Assembly: GCA_002315675.1 (NCBI GenBank)
Contig: DCHP01000005.1
Span: forward strand, 309-30,265
Origin: Rikenellaceae bacterium UBA1749
Lineage (GTDB): Bacteria; Bacteroidota; Bacteroidia; Bacteroidales; Rikenellaceae
Reading direction: 5' to 3'
Length of the DNA stretch: 29,957 bases
Numbering within the stretch: position 1 is the stretch's first letter; every line of letters begins with the position of its first letter. Shown in pieces: positions 17,601 through 24,751 of this stretch. The position numbers were made by a program, and so were the translations under genes. The notes under the pieces were generated by a model. That model was not told where the DNA came from. It was given only the letters and a program-made list of their open reading frames with translations, and searched no databases.

Positions 17601-18049
17601 CCGGCGACTTTACCCTGAAGTGCAGCGACAACATTTGTCTGACTTGCCCTTGAGATATCATCTCCAGTAACAGTAGAAACAGAATACCCTAATTTCCTAT
17701 CCTGTTTACGCACACCAAGCGCTGTTACGACTGCCTCCTCAGCCTGAAGAGCATCAACCTTCATTACAACATCTATCCTTGATTTACCACCGACCGGTAC
17801 TTCCTGAGTCTTCATACCGGTGTAGCGGAATTCAAGAATAGCATTAGATGGTACATTGTTTAGAGAATACGAACCGTCAGCAGTTGTACCTGCTCCTTGA
17901 ACAGTACCTTTTACTGATACGATCGCACCTGGAAGAGGCTGGCCATCTTCTTCAGATGTAACCACACCTGTAACCCGGAGATTCTGAGCAAAAGCAACAG
18001 AAGTCATAAGACCGAGCAATACCAATGCAAATAGTCTAACTTTCTTCAT
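14615..18049 (-). CDS. SusC/RagA-family TonB-linked outer-membrane transporter
   Basis: This 1144-residue TonB-dependent transporter imports a SusD-captured ligand across the outer membrane. A cleavable signal peptide ends at AFA/QN (residues 19-23). A carboxypeptidase-regulatory-like domain follows (about 26-95, VTGVVTSEEDGQPLPGA), then a TonB-box-like region (EEAVVTALGVRKQDRKLGYS). The plug domain carries VQVNTSTVSG, VIRGAKSLTKSAQPIFVVDG and LKGAAATSLYGSRGANGAI, and a large barrel ends in a terminal LNLRF strand. No STN domain precedes the regulatory-like domain, so signalling through an anti-sigma partner is not expected. The SusD partner follows after 53 bp. No HTCS, ECF sigma or anti-sigma gene is in the window. 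Confidence 0.96.
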   Translation of the reverse strand: MKKVRLFALVLLGLMTSVAFAQNLRVTGVVTSEEDGQPLPGAIVSVKGTVQGAGTTADGSYSLNNVPSNAILEFRYTGMKTQEVPVGGKSRIDVVMKVDALQAEEAVVTALGVRKQDRKLGYSVSTVTGDDISRASQTNVVAALQGKVAGVQVNTSTVSGATTSANVVIRGAKSLTKSAQPIFVVDGIILENAEGSIGSNGTTDATTWGNQIKDLNPDDFESVTILKGAAATSLYGSRGANGAIVINTKRGKARKGIGLEVSYSHTMSQMYKAPFAENTEYGMGDWSQGYEGSYNQAWNSTNNGYFDAWSYGEKFSDWNGKQMKLWYNGDDAVSDYKYHNNYSAFYRNAAADNVSASLTGGSDKVTYRLGYGYNKTQGVYEKNEFSRHTIDFSSTGQINDILSVDFSMKYANSRTDNAYSWSGWDLSTSPSMMLGYYGSPTADAAWLKENWYDHETYEVNSNVGIGNWSSYFARILNNNVSRNEESMITRIQLNAKFTEWLDASASVSYNKYDYFTETKNWGTGLNRANGGQYAISTAKNGNYDGIAQVHFNKRFVNDNLEVDARVLGEIYGNVRTNSSTKSTRGGLIAPGVFNFSNSVQPITENEIGVGYTKRNQMTVGLAAIVNLSWKDQINLELTGRNDWVSSLLYPRYLPAGSDNWSVFYPSANLSWVFSDTFSIDPNVISYGKLRASFAQVGMGTAAYATSAGAGGYNQSTTNLPGPSGANTSVLYAIPNNSTLPNLDLKPEIQQSIEFGADVRFLNDRIGLDITYYKSNTFNQIISLTAPTESGVSKRWINAGNIQNQGWEIQIDATPIRTRNFRWNISANWTRNRGKLKELHDEIKSYQFMGYCDPAVPEVWAFEGGDYGIMVAGNGYSAWSNPTAYQLDPTKNGYGKPFINYGNLYGCQTAYYMNTGNFSNYYKDNNLPYSKIGNVQPDFYWGANTTLSYKGFDLFIQVDGRKGGLVSTPLVRYLNSSATTAESLYGVDQSHGGLARTNWKGETAYNGVILDGVFSEGTVFDGHDVSYWTMQEAVDAGYIEPAYYGSTVYYNNRWACNTDQAVQDLTYISLREITLGYNFPDKWIKHIGLQSARLQLSCRNVCYLQNNLSLDMNPESLTNMNVMTPYDMCGAPFTRSYYLTLNLRF

Positions 18050-18393
18050 AGAATTGAAATTAGTTGGTTAATATATAGTAAGGTGTTATGGAAACCTAAT
18101 TTCTTTTGTACAATTTTAATAATTTTATAAATGTTAAAAAAATATTTTTTATTATAAAAATAAACGAAGAGCAAAAAGATGAAAAAAATGATACAGCGAA
18201 ATGCGCCATTATTAAACAGCTATCAAAGAACACTTTAAAACATCATGACATACTACTTGTGTAGCACTTGACAATACGAGTAACTATTTCATTCACCCTG
18301 GGTAAAAACAACCATCAATGTATCAATCAAACATTCCAGAGAGAGGTTTATTGTTGATATTGGACATAGCTGACTGAATAGTTATCAATACGA
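18050..18393. other. Intergenic region between the divergent susC homologue and TIM-barrel lipoprotein
   Basis: This A/T-rich stretch should hold the susC promoter and a long leader, but I find no exact TAnnTTTG on the minus strand. The nearest is TAAAATTG at 18111-18118, without an upstream TTG. Only very short ORFs occur, for example 19 codons from about 18180. I see no RNA gene or strong hairpin. Confidence 0.4.
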
Positions 18394-18426
18394 TTGGTAG
18401 AATATCAATTAATATTATTAAATTTG
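18394..18426 (+). promoter_or_regulatory. Promoter of the TIM-barrel lipoprotein gene
   Basis: TTG at 18394-18396 and TAAATTTG at 18419-18426, with 22-nt spacing, fit the Bacteroidota consensus. The predicted leader is about 33 nt. The gene therefore has transcription separate from the divergent SusCD operon. Confidence 0.6.
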
Positions 18427-18464
18427 CTATAATTAAGAATATTCACAAGAAAAAATAATTCCAA

Positions 18465-19433
18465 ATGAAAAGAATCACCTTAACTTATCTGCTTTCAGCA
18501 TTTATTTTGTTGATGGCATTCACATCCTGCGGCAACTGCCAGGAAAAACAATGTAATGGTCAATGCGAAAACAAATGTCAGAAGCAGTTCGCTAAGAAGC
18601 TTCCAATAGGCGTACAGCTGTACAGTGTACGTACAGATCTTGAAAAGGACTTCTATGGAACACTTAAACAAATTAGTGAAATGGGTTACCACGGAGTAGA
18701 ATTCTATGGTGAATACTATGGCAACTCTGTTACTGATGTCAAAAAGATGTGTACTGAACTGGGACTTACACCTTTCTCAAACCATGTTCCATTCCAGCAA
18801 ATGATTGACAATCTTGACAAGGTTATTGAAGAAAATACTATTCTTGGTGTTCAATACATCGTATTTCCTTATATGGATGAAGCGAGCAGACCTGGAAATA
18901 ATCCTGCAAAGTTCAATGAGACTGTAGCCAAGATTACAGAAGTTGGTAAAAAAGTTAAAGAAGCCGGGTTCCAGTTACTATACCACAACCACGATTTCGA
19001 ATTCGTTACTCTTGAAAACGGAGAAACTGCATATTTCAATATATTCAACGATGAATCAGCAAGCGTAATGCCAGAACTTGATGTTTGCTGGGCTTCATAC
19101 GCAGGTTTCAACCCATGTGATGTACTTGCTAAATACGCAGGAAAAATTCCAGTTGTACACTGCAAGGACTACAAACTTGAAGGAAAACTGAATTCCGCAC
19201 CTTATGCTCTTATCGGAATATCAACAGACAACTCTATGAAGGATGATGGCGGATGGTTCGAATACCGCCCACTAGGAATGGGACAGGTAGATATTCCTGC
19301 TGTTCTTAAGACAGCAATAGACAATGGCGCAAGATGGTTATGCGTAGAACAGGATGAACCATGCGAAGGACTTACAAGGCTTGAAGGTGTTAAGAAAAGT
19401 GTTGAATACCTGAAAGGCCTTGACCTGATGTAA
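18465..19433 (+). CDS. Sugar phosphate isomerase/epimerase-like TIM-barrel lipoprotein
   Basis: This 322-residue protein has a lipoprotein signal with lipobox AFTSC (C22), so it is exported and membrane-anchored. A striking Cys-rich stretch follows (C22, C25, C30, C34, C38). The rest is an AP-endonuclease-2/xylose-isomerase-type TIM barrel: IGVQLYSVR at the first strand, MGYHGVEFYG, LLYHNHDFEF, ELDVCWASYAG, VVHCKDYK and WLCVEQDEP at the last strand. These supply the D, H and E residues that usually bind a metal. Relatives act on sugars or cyclitols; in Bacteroides such proteins often sit in glycan or keto-sugar loci. Its exact reaction is unknown. It is divergent from the SusC gene and may serve the same nutrient (inference). 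A terminator follows. Confidence 0.83.
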   Translation: MKRITLTYLLSAFILLMAFTSCGNCQEKQCNGQCENKCQKQFAKKLPIGVQLYSVRTDLEKDFYGTLKQISEMGYHGVEFYGEYYGNSVTDVKKMCTELGLTPFSNHVPFQQMIDNLDKVIEENTILGVQYIVFPYMDEASRPGNNPAKFNETVAKITEVGKKVKEAGFQLLYHNHDFEFVTLENGETAYFNIFNDESASVMPELDVCWASYAGFNPCDVLAKYAGKIPVVHCKDYKLEGKLNSAPYALIGISTDNSMKDDGGWFEYRPLGMGQVDIPAVLKTAIDNGARWLCVEQDEPCEGLTRLEGVKKSVEYLKGLDLM

Positions 19434-19476
19434 TTCCAGAAAGACAAAACAGATTGACAATCAACTTAAATCACTG

Positions 19477-19506
19477 GGAGCGACCTAATAAAAGTCGCTC
19501 CTTTTT
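19477..19506 (+). terminator. Terminator after the TIM-barrel lipoprotein gene
   Basis: GGAGCGAC (19477-19484) pairs with GTCGCTCC (19494-19501) around a 9-nt loop and is followed by TTTTT. It lies 44 bp after the lipoprotein stop and upstream of the MATE transporter. Confidence 0.82.
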
Positions 19507-19508
19507 AA

Positions 19509-19550
19509 TACCTTTGCAGCTCAAAAGAAAATATGCAGCTCAGAAGAAAA
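19509..19550 (+). promoter_or_regulatory. Possible MATE promoter and imperfect 19-bp direct repeat
   Basis: TACCTTTG at 19509-19516 matches the -7 consensus directly after the terminator's T-run, but no TTG is placed for a -33 box. It runs into two adjacent copies of GCAGCTCAAAAGAAAA / GCAGCTCAGAAGAAAA (19516-19531 and 19535-19550, period 19). This is the likely leader of the MATE mRNA. Confidence 0.4.
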
Positions 19551-19570
19551 AAAACGGAATAAACAGATAC

Positions 19571-20932
19571 GTGAAAAAACTGGATAGAGATAATATTGAT
19601 TTTGCAAATACAGATATAACAAAACTGTTTGTAAACATACTGGTACCGACTCTTCTTGGCATGGTTTCAAACAGCTTGCTTAATATTGCCGATGGAATAA
19701 TTGTAGGAAAAGGAGTAAGCAGTGATGCACTTGCTGCTGTGAACATATCTGCCGCACTGTATCTGATATCATCCTCTGTAGCCCTGCTGTTTGCTTCAGG
19801 AGTATCGATTGTTGCTGCAATACATTTATCAAAGGGGAATATTAAAGCCGCAAACATCAATATGACCCAATCTTTGCTGTTTCCAGCGATTCTGATGTCC
19901 TTTCTATCAGCAATAATGCTACTGTTTCCAAAGGAACTAAATTACATATTCGGAGGGTCAGAGAAATTATTCCCACTGGTAAGGGAATACGTCGTTTACC
20001 TGTTCCCTATGCCGGTACTGTTTCTCATTCAGATAATCGGAACATTCATAATAAGACTTGATGGAGCTCCAAGATATGCAATGTACATAAGTGCTATTCC
20101 AGCCTTCATAAACAGCGTTCTTGACTGGGTATTTGTTTTTCCCTTACAGATGGGAATCAAGGGCGCAGCAATAGCTACGGTAATTTCAATGTTGATTGGT
20201 ACTACGATGGTCATGACATATCTTCTGAAATACAGCAAGACTTTACATCTGTACCTATTGAAGTTCTCAAGAACAAGTCTTTACCTTTCAATGAGGAATC
20301 TGAAGTATATGGCAAAAGTGGGACTTCCGACATTTATTGAAGAGGGAGCACTTGCTTTTATGATAGTAATCGGCAACCATATGTTCATGAGATTCCTTCA
20401 TGAGGACGGCGTCGCGGCATTCAGTGTTGTATGTTATCTGTTTCCACTGATTTTCATGTTTGGAAATGGAATAGCTCAGAGCCAGATGCCCATTATCAGT
20501 TATAATCATGGATTGGGGGATAAAGCCAGGATCATGAAAACCATCAACGTTTCCATTATGGCAGCAATAGCACTTGGCATAGTAATTCTAATAATAGGCA
20601 TTTTGTTATGTGACAAAATCATGATCATGTTTCTGGATGAAGGAAGCAATGCCTATGAAATTGCTACAAGAGGATTTCCATTATTTGCAGTCAGCTTCTT
20701 TTTCTTTACAATAAATCTTGTAATAATAGGTATATACCAAAGCCTGTCACAAAGCGGCAAAGCTACATTCTATACACTTCTAAGGGGAATAATATTCATG
20801 ATTCCATGTTTCCTTTTTGTTCCGAATATGCTAGGGGAACAAGGATTGTGGTTAGCAGTTCCAATAGCAGAAGCTATTACGTTTGTCATAATGTATATTG
20901 ACTACAAAAAAAATGCTATCAGAATTATCTAA
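19571..20932 (+). CDS. MATE-family efflux transporter
   Basis: From the start chosen here the protein has 453 residues and about twelve membrane helices, typical of MATE transporters that export organic cations or drugs with Na+ or H+. The first helix region (FVNILVPTLLGMVSNSLLNIADG) and the repeated two-bundle arrangement fit the family. No ATG is available: the open frame begins with a TTG at 19454, but that precedes a terminator and the predicted promoter. The best remaining candidate is GTG at 19571 (VKKLDRDN), which removes a lysine-rich stretch unlike a real N-terminus. Substrate is unknown. Its stop codon lies within the terminator hairpin shared with tRNA-Cys. Confidence 0.88.
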   Translation: MKKLDRDNIDFANTDITKLFVNILVPTLLGMVSNSLLNIADGIIVGKGVSSDALAAVNISAALYLISSSVALLFASGVSIVAAIHLSKGNIKAANINMTQSLLFPAILMSFLSAIMLLFPKELNYIFGGSEKLFPLVREYVVYLFPMPVLFLIQIIGTFIIRLDGAPRYAMYISAIPAFINSVLDWVFVFPLQMGIKGAAIATVISMLIGTTMVMTYLLKYSKTLHLYLLKFSRTSLYLSMRNLKYMAKVGLPTFIEEGALAFMIVIGNHMFMRFLHEDGVAAFSVVCYLFPLIFMFGNGIAQSQMPIISYNHGLGDKARIMKTINVSIMAAIALGIVILIIGILLCDKIMIMFLDEGSNAYEIATRGFPLFAVSFFFFTINLVIIGIYQSLSQSGKATFYTLLRGIIFMIPCFLFVPNMLGEQGLWLAVPIAEAITFVIMYIDYKKNAIRII

Positions 20933-20943
20933 TAGCATTTTTT
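20908..20943. terminator. Shared terminator between MATE gene (+) and tRNA-Cys (-)
   Basis: A 12-bp A/T-rich stem (20908-20919 with 20932-20943) carries the core AAATGCTAT / ATAGCATTT around a 12-nt loop. Flanking A- and T-runs let it work in both directions. It overlaps the MATE stop codon (20930-20932) and ends 2 bp from the tRNA 3' end. Confidence 0.75.
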
Positions 20944-20944
20944 G

Positions 20945-21015
20945 AGGTCGGTGGCAGATTCGAACCGCCGTACGAGGTTTTGCAGACCTCTGCCTAGCCA
21001 CTCGGCCAACCGACC
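20945..21015 (-). tRNA. tRNA-Cys (GCA)
   Basis: The 71-nt minus-strand sequence folds as a cloverleaf. The acceptor stem is GGTCGGT / ACCGACC, the anticodon stem GAGGT / ACCTC around CTGCAAA gives anticodon GCA, and the T-arm is GGCGG-TTCGAAT-CTGCC. Discriminator base 73 is U, the known tRNA-Cys identity element, which fixed the ends. The 3' CCA is not encoded (CAAA follows). Confidence 0.95.
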
Positions 21016-21025
21016 TTGTTTGAGA

Positions 21026-21058
21026 TTGCAAAGATATATATTTTTTCTCTCTTTGCAA
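21026..21058 (-). promoter_or_regulatory. tRNA-Cys promoter with inverted repeat
   Basis: On the minus strand TTG (21056-21058) and TATCTTTG (21029-21036) are 19 nt apart, a full consensus match ending 14 bp before the tRNA. The boxes lie in a perfect 8-bp inverted repeat, TTGCAAAG ... CTTTGCAA (21026-21033 and 21051-21058). Confidence 0.7.
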
Positions 21059-21070
21059 CCTCATTTTAAA

Positions 21071-23176
21071 CTATTTCAAATATTTATCCAGCCACCCGAA
21101 GAATTCCCTGTTCCAGACAATACTGTTCTGAGGCTTAAATACCTGATGTGCCTCATTCTGGAATTCAACAAGCCTTGCAGGAATACCCATGGCCCTTGCA
21201 GCTGTAAAAGCTTCAAGACTTTGAGTATATGGAATTCTGAAGTCCTTCTCTCCGGTAAATATCAGAATCGGAGTATCCCATGAAGTGACTGCCATATGAG
21301 GTGAATTTTCATATGATCTTACAGCCACAGGGTTCTTGCTCCAGTATGGTCCACCATAGTCCGTATTGACAAACCACAATTCTTCCGTTTCGCCATACAT
21401 ACTTGTAAAGTCAAAAATACCACAATGGGCAATGAATGCCTTGAATCTATTTTCATGATGGCCAGCAAGATAGAAAACCGAATAGCCACCATAACTTGCA
21501 CCAACACACCCAAGATGATCATTATCCACCCAAGGTTCCTTTGCAACCTCATCAATTGCTGACAGATAGTCCTTAATATTCTGTCCGCTGTAGTCACCGG
21601 AGATCTGATCCAGCCACTGCTGACCAAATGAAGGAAGTCCACGCCTATTTGGAGCAACTACAATATAACCCTGAGAGGCCATCAATTCAAAATTCCACCT
21701 GTAGCTCCAACTCTGGCTGACAACACTCTGAGGACCGCCTTGACAATAAAGAAGTGTCGGATACTTTTTAGATGGATCAAAATCCGGCGGAAGGACAACC
21801 CATGTCAGCATGTCCTTCCCATCTGTAGTCCTTATCCACCTCTTCTGGACCTCACCCATATCTACATTATCGTATATTTCCTTGTTCACAAATGTCACCT
21901 GATTGTCAGAACCTGTTGCAATATCTACGCTAAACAGTTCAGTTGCCATTTTGCGTGTTGTTTTACCTGCAATAACAACATCACCTTTCTTGTCAAATCC
22001 CGTATAGTCATGATCACCGGATGTAAGAACCTTTACCAGTTTGTCAGCTACTGTTACCTTACACAACTGATAGGTTGCCTGCATAGGTGAAACAAAGAAT
22101 ATTTCACTATCGTCATCCGACCATCTGAGATTTTCGGCATTATAATCAAAGTCCTTTGTCAGATACTTCATATCAGCACCTGTCGATTCCATAACAAATA
22201 GTCTGTCCTTATCAGATTCATGGGCAGGACGTTCCATTGACCTCCATGCGATGAATTTATCGTTATGGGAAAATACAGGATATTTGTCATATCCAGGCAT
22301 CTGTTCTGTCAGATTCCTTGTCGTACCACTTGACAAATCATAATAGAAAATATCAGTATTTGTACTCACTGCGTATACATAGCCGGTTAATTTTCTGGCC
22401 GAATATGCAATAGCCGTTCCTGCATTATTCCATGTAACATCAGCACCATCAAAGTCAGGTGCCGTAGGGACATCCCATGGTTCTCCCTCATTGATATCCC
22501 TGGAATTTGATATATTCCGTCCATTGAAATCCGCAACAAAAATATGGCTGTACGAACCATCTTCCCATGTATCCCAGTGCCTGCACATCAGATCATCATA
22601 TACCCTTGCCTTTGAGTCCGGCATATCATTGTAGAGTTCAGATGATGCGACATTTTCAACCTTAACCTCTGAAGTATACCAGATATGGGATTCATCATTT
22701 GAAATACCGAATAGTCCGATACCACCTTTTACGGAAGAGAGAAGAACTGGCTGCGAAGCATTTCCAATATCCAGTCTGAATAGTTGATTTGTACCATCTT
22801 CAGAGCGGTCAGAAAGGAAATAGACAGTTTTTCCGTCATGACTCCAGACAGGAGAATTATCATGATTTCCCCAGGCAGTCAGCTGAACAGGATCCCCGCC
22901 ACCTACAGGCTGAATGAAAAGCACTGATGATGAATTATCATCAGCAACATTATACCTTGTAAGGGAATACAGAATCTCTGTTCCATCAGGAGATATATGA
23001 TAGTCTCCGATTCTTCCCATTTTCCACATAACCTCTGGAGTGAATTTTCTTTCCTTTATCTGCTCAGAGGTCATCTTGTCATCAAGTTTGAACTCTTTCC
23101 CGTCAGATTGCTTAGCGCTATCTGAGCATGAACTCAACATTGTCGCAAGTGCCATCACGTAAAGTATTTTTTTCAT
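21071..23176 (-). CDS. DPP5-like prolyl oligopeptidase family (S9) peptidase, lipoprotein
   Basis: This 701-residue protein has an N-terminal beta-propeller region (repeats such as DGTEILYSL, HDGKTVYFLSDRSEDG) and a C-terminal alpha/beta-hydrolase domain. The catalytic triad is visible: S561 in GASYGGYS, D645 in GEKDFRIP and H677 in NEAHQVF. The C-terminal half closely matches what I remember of Porphyromonas DPP5 (LPPDFDPSKKYPTLLYCQGG, ISGDY, IAHCGIFD), which releases dipeptides in the periplasm. Here a lipobox LSSC (C17) indicates membrane anchoring. It starts 17 bp after the FAD protein and should be co-transcribed with it. A role in peptide use is likely; the preferred cleavage site is not readable from sequence. 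Confidence 0.9.
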   Translation of the reverse strand: MKKILYVMALATMLSSCSDSAKQSDGKEFKLDDKMTSEQIKERKFTPEVMWKMGRIGDYHISPDGTEILYSLTRYNVADDNSSSVLFIQPVGGGDPVQLTAWGNHDNSPVWSHDGKTVYFLSDRSEDGTNQLFRLDIGNASQPVLLSSVKGGIGLFGISNDESHIWYTSEVKVENVASSELYNDMPDSKARVYDDLMCRHWDTWEDGSYSHIFVADFNGRNISNSRDINEGEPWDVPTAPDFDGADVTWNNAGTAIAYSARKLTGYVYAVSTNTDIFYYDLSSGTTRNLTEQMPGYDKYPVFSHNDKFIAWRSMERPAHESDKDRLFVMESTGADMKYLTKDFDYNAENLRWSDDDSEIFFVSPMQATYQLCKVTVADKLVKVLTSGDHDYTGFDKKGDVVIAGKTTRKMATELFSVDIATGSDNQVTFVNKEIYDNVDMGEVQKRWIRTTDGKDMLTWVVLPPDFDPSKKYPTLLYCQGGPQSVVSQSWSYRWNFELMASQGYIVVAPNRRGLPSFGQQWLDQISGDYSGQNIKDYLSAIDEVAKEPWVDNDHLGCVGASYGGYSVFYLAGHHENRFKAFIAHCGIFDFTSMYGETEELWFVNTDYGGPYWSKNPVAVRSYENSPHMAVTSWDTPILIFTGEKDFRIPYTQSLEAFTAARAMGIPARLVEFQNEAHQVFKPQNSIVWNREFFGWLDKYLK

Positions 23177-23193
23177 ATTATAGATTATTATTT

Positions 23194-24750
23194 CTATCCG
23201 ACGTTTATCATTTCTGCTGCCCTCATTCCATCAATAGCGGCAGACACTATTCCACCCGCATATCCAGAACCTTCTCCCACCGGAAAGAGCCCTTCAATTG
23301 ATATATGCTGGAGTGTATCCTTATCCCGCGGAATTCTGACCGGAGAACTGGTCCTGCTTTCAAGTCCGATAACCTGGGCTGATGAAGTAAGAAAACCATG
23401 CATCTTTCTGTCAAACTTCTTGAATCCTTCACGAAGAGCATCTGACATAAATTGAGGGAACCAGTCAACAAGACCACCTGGGACAAGTCCAGGATGATAG
23501 GATGTCCCCAGTGCGGATGAAGAACTTTTACCTTTTACAAAATCGGTTAAAATCTGTGATGGAGCTTTCTGATGATCTGCAACATGCGAATATATCAGTT
23601 TCTCCAGCTGTTCCTGGAAAACCATTCCACCTAACTGCCCATAATGGGATATATATTCTGGAATATCCTCAGCTCTGACTTCAGTAACTATTCCGGAATT
23701 GGCATAAATATTATTACGCCCGCTTGGAGACATCCCATTCACTACACATTGTCCGGATTCTGTCATTGCAGGAACAATAAACCCACCTGGACACATACAG
23801 AAACTATAGACTCCACGCCCGGCAACCTGTTCTACAAGTTGATACGAAGCAGACGGAAGCCATTCATCCATATAGCCCTTATACTGTATTCTATTGATAA
23901 GTTCCTGGGGATGTTCAACTCTGACTCCCATTGCAAAATTTTTTTGCTGAACCTCTATTCCCTTCCTGTCAAGCAGTCTGTAAATATCCCTTGCCGAATG
24001 ACCCGTAGCAAGAATAACTGCAAGTGCAGGAATCTGATTCCCATTTTCTGTCTTTACACCGACAACCTTATTATTCCTGACAATAATATCCTCAACCTTA
24101 GAAGAAAACAGGACCTCACCACCATATTCTATTATGGTATTGCGCATATTTGCGATAATTCGTGGCAGAAGATCCGTACCAATATGAGGATGGGCCTCAT
24201 AGAGAATCTCTTCAGATGCTCCATGGAAGTGCAAAATTTCAAGTGCCTCCCTGTTTGATCCCCTCTTACGGCTTCTGGTATAGAGTTTTCCATCTGAATA
24301 TGTTCCAGCACCGCCTTCTCCAAAAGAATAGTTTGAGTCTGGATTAACATCTTCATTGCGGTTGATTGCCGCAATATCAAACTTTCTTTCACTTACCGAT
24401 TTCCCGCGTTCCAGGATTATCGGTCTGATTCCGCGTTCAATAAGCTTAAGTGCTGCACATAAACCCGCCGGACCAGCTCCGACAACTATAACCTCCGGAG
24501 AGTCCGAGACATTTTTCCATCTGAAGGTGATTCTACCCTCTGCATCTGCGTTATCCTCTTCGGTAAAAACCTCAACCAGCATATTCACACGGATATCTCC
24601 GACACGCCTGGCATCAATCGAACGCCTTAGGATCCTGGTGCTGAGAATGTCACTGGTTGATATCGACAGTGACTTTGCTATTTTATATGCGATCTCCCTT
24701 GAGTCTGATGCCTGACGGGGAGATAAAGTTATTTCAATCTGCTTTCCCAT
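23194..24750 (-). CDS. COG2509-type FAD-dependent oxidoreductase
   Basis: This 518-residue protein belongs to the poorly characterised FAD-dependent dehydrogenase group (COG2509). An N-terminal ~80-residue domain precedes the dinucleotide fold VVGAGPAGLCAALKLIERG. Later motifs are FGEGGAGTYSDGKL, ILATGHSARDIYRLL, CMCPGGFIVPA and a C-terminal FAD segment, GLFPVGEGSGYAGGI. Its physiological substrate is not established. I chose the ATG at 24748-24750 (MGKQIEITLS), 1 bp beyond the TAG of the M23 gene. The longer open frame to 24801 would overlap that gene by about 50 bp and lacks family resemblance. It is probably translationally coupled to the M23 gene upstream. Confidence 0.9.
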   Translation of the reverse strand: MGKQIEITLSPRQASDSREIAYKIAKSLSISTSDILSTRILRRSIDARRVGDIRVNMLVEVFTEEDNADAEGRITFRWKNVSDSPEVIVVGAGPAGLCAALKLIERGIRPIILERGKSVSERKFDIAAINRNEDVNPDSNYSFGEGGAGTYSDGKLYTRSRKRGSNREALEILHFHGASEEILYEAHPHIGTDLLPRIIANMRNTIIEYGGEVLFSSKVEDIIVRNNKVVGVKTENGNQIPALAVILATGHSARDIYRLLDRKGIEVQQKNFAMGVRVEHPQELINRIQYKGYMDEWLPSASYQLVEQVAGRGVYSFCMCPGGFIVPAMTESGQCVVNGMSPSGRNNIYANSGIVTEVRAEDIPEYISHYGQLGGMVFQEQLEKLIYSHVADHQKAPSQILTDFVKGKSSSSALGTSYHPGLVPGGLVDWFPQFMSDALREGFKKFDRKMHGFLTSSAQVIGLESRTSSPVRIPRDKDTLQHISIEGLFPVGEGSGYAGGIVSAAIDGMRAAEMINVG

Positions 24751-24751
24751 T

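Noticed and set aside
23644..24258. 204-codon plus-strand open frame
   Set aside because: It lies wholly antisense within the well-supported FAD protein gene and has no recognisable motif.
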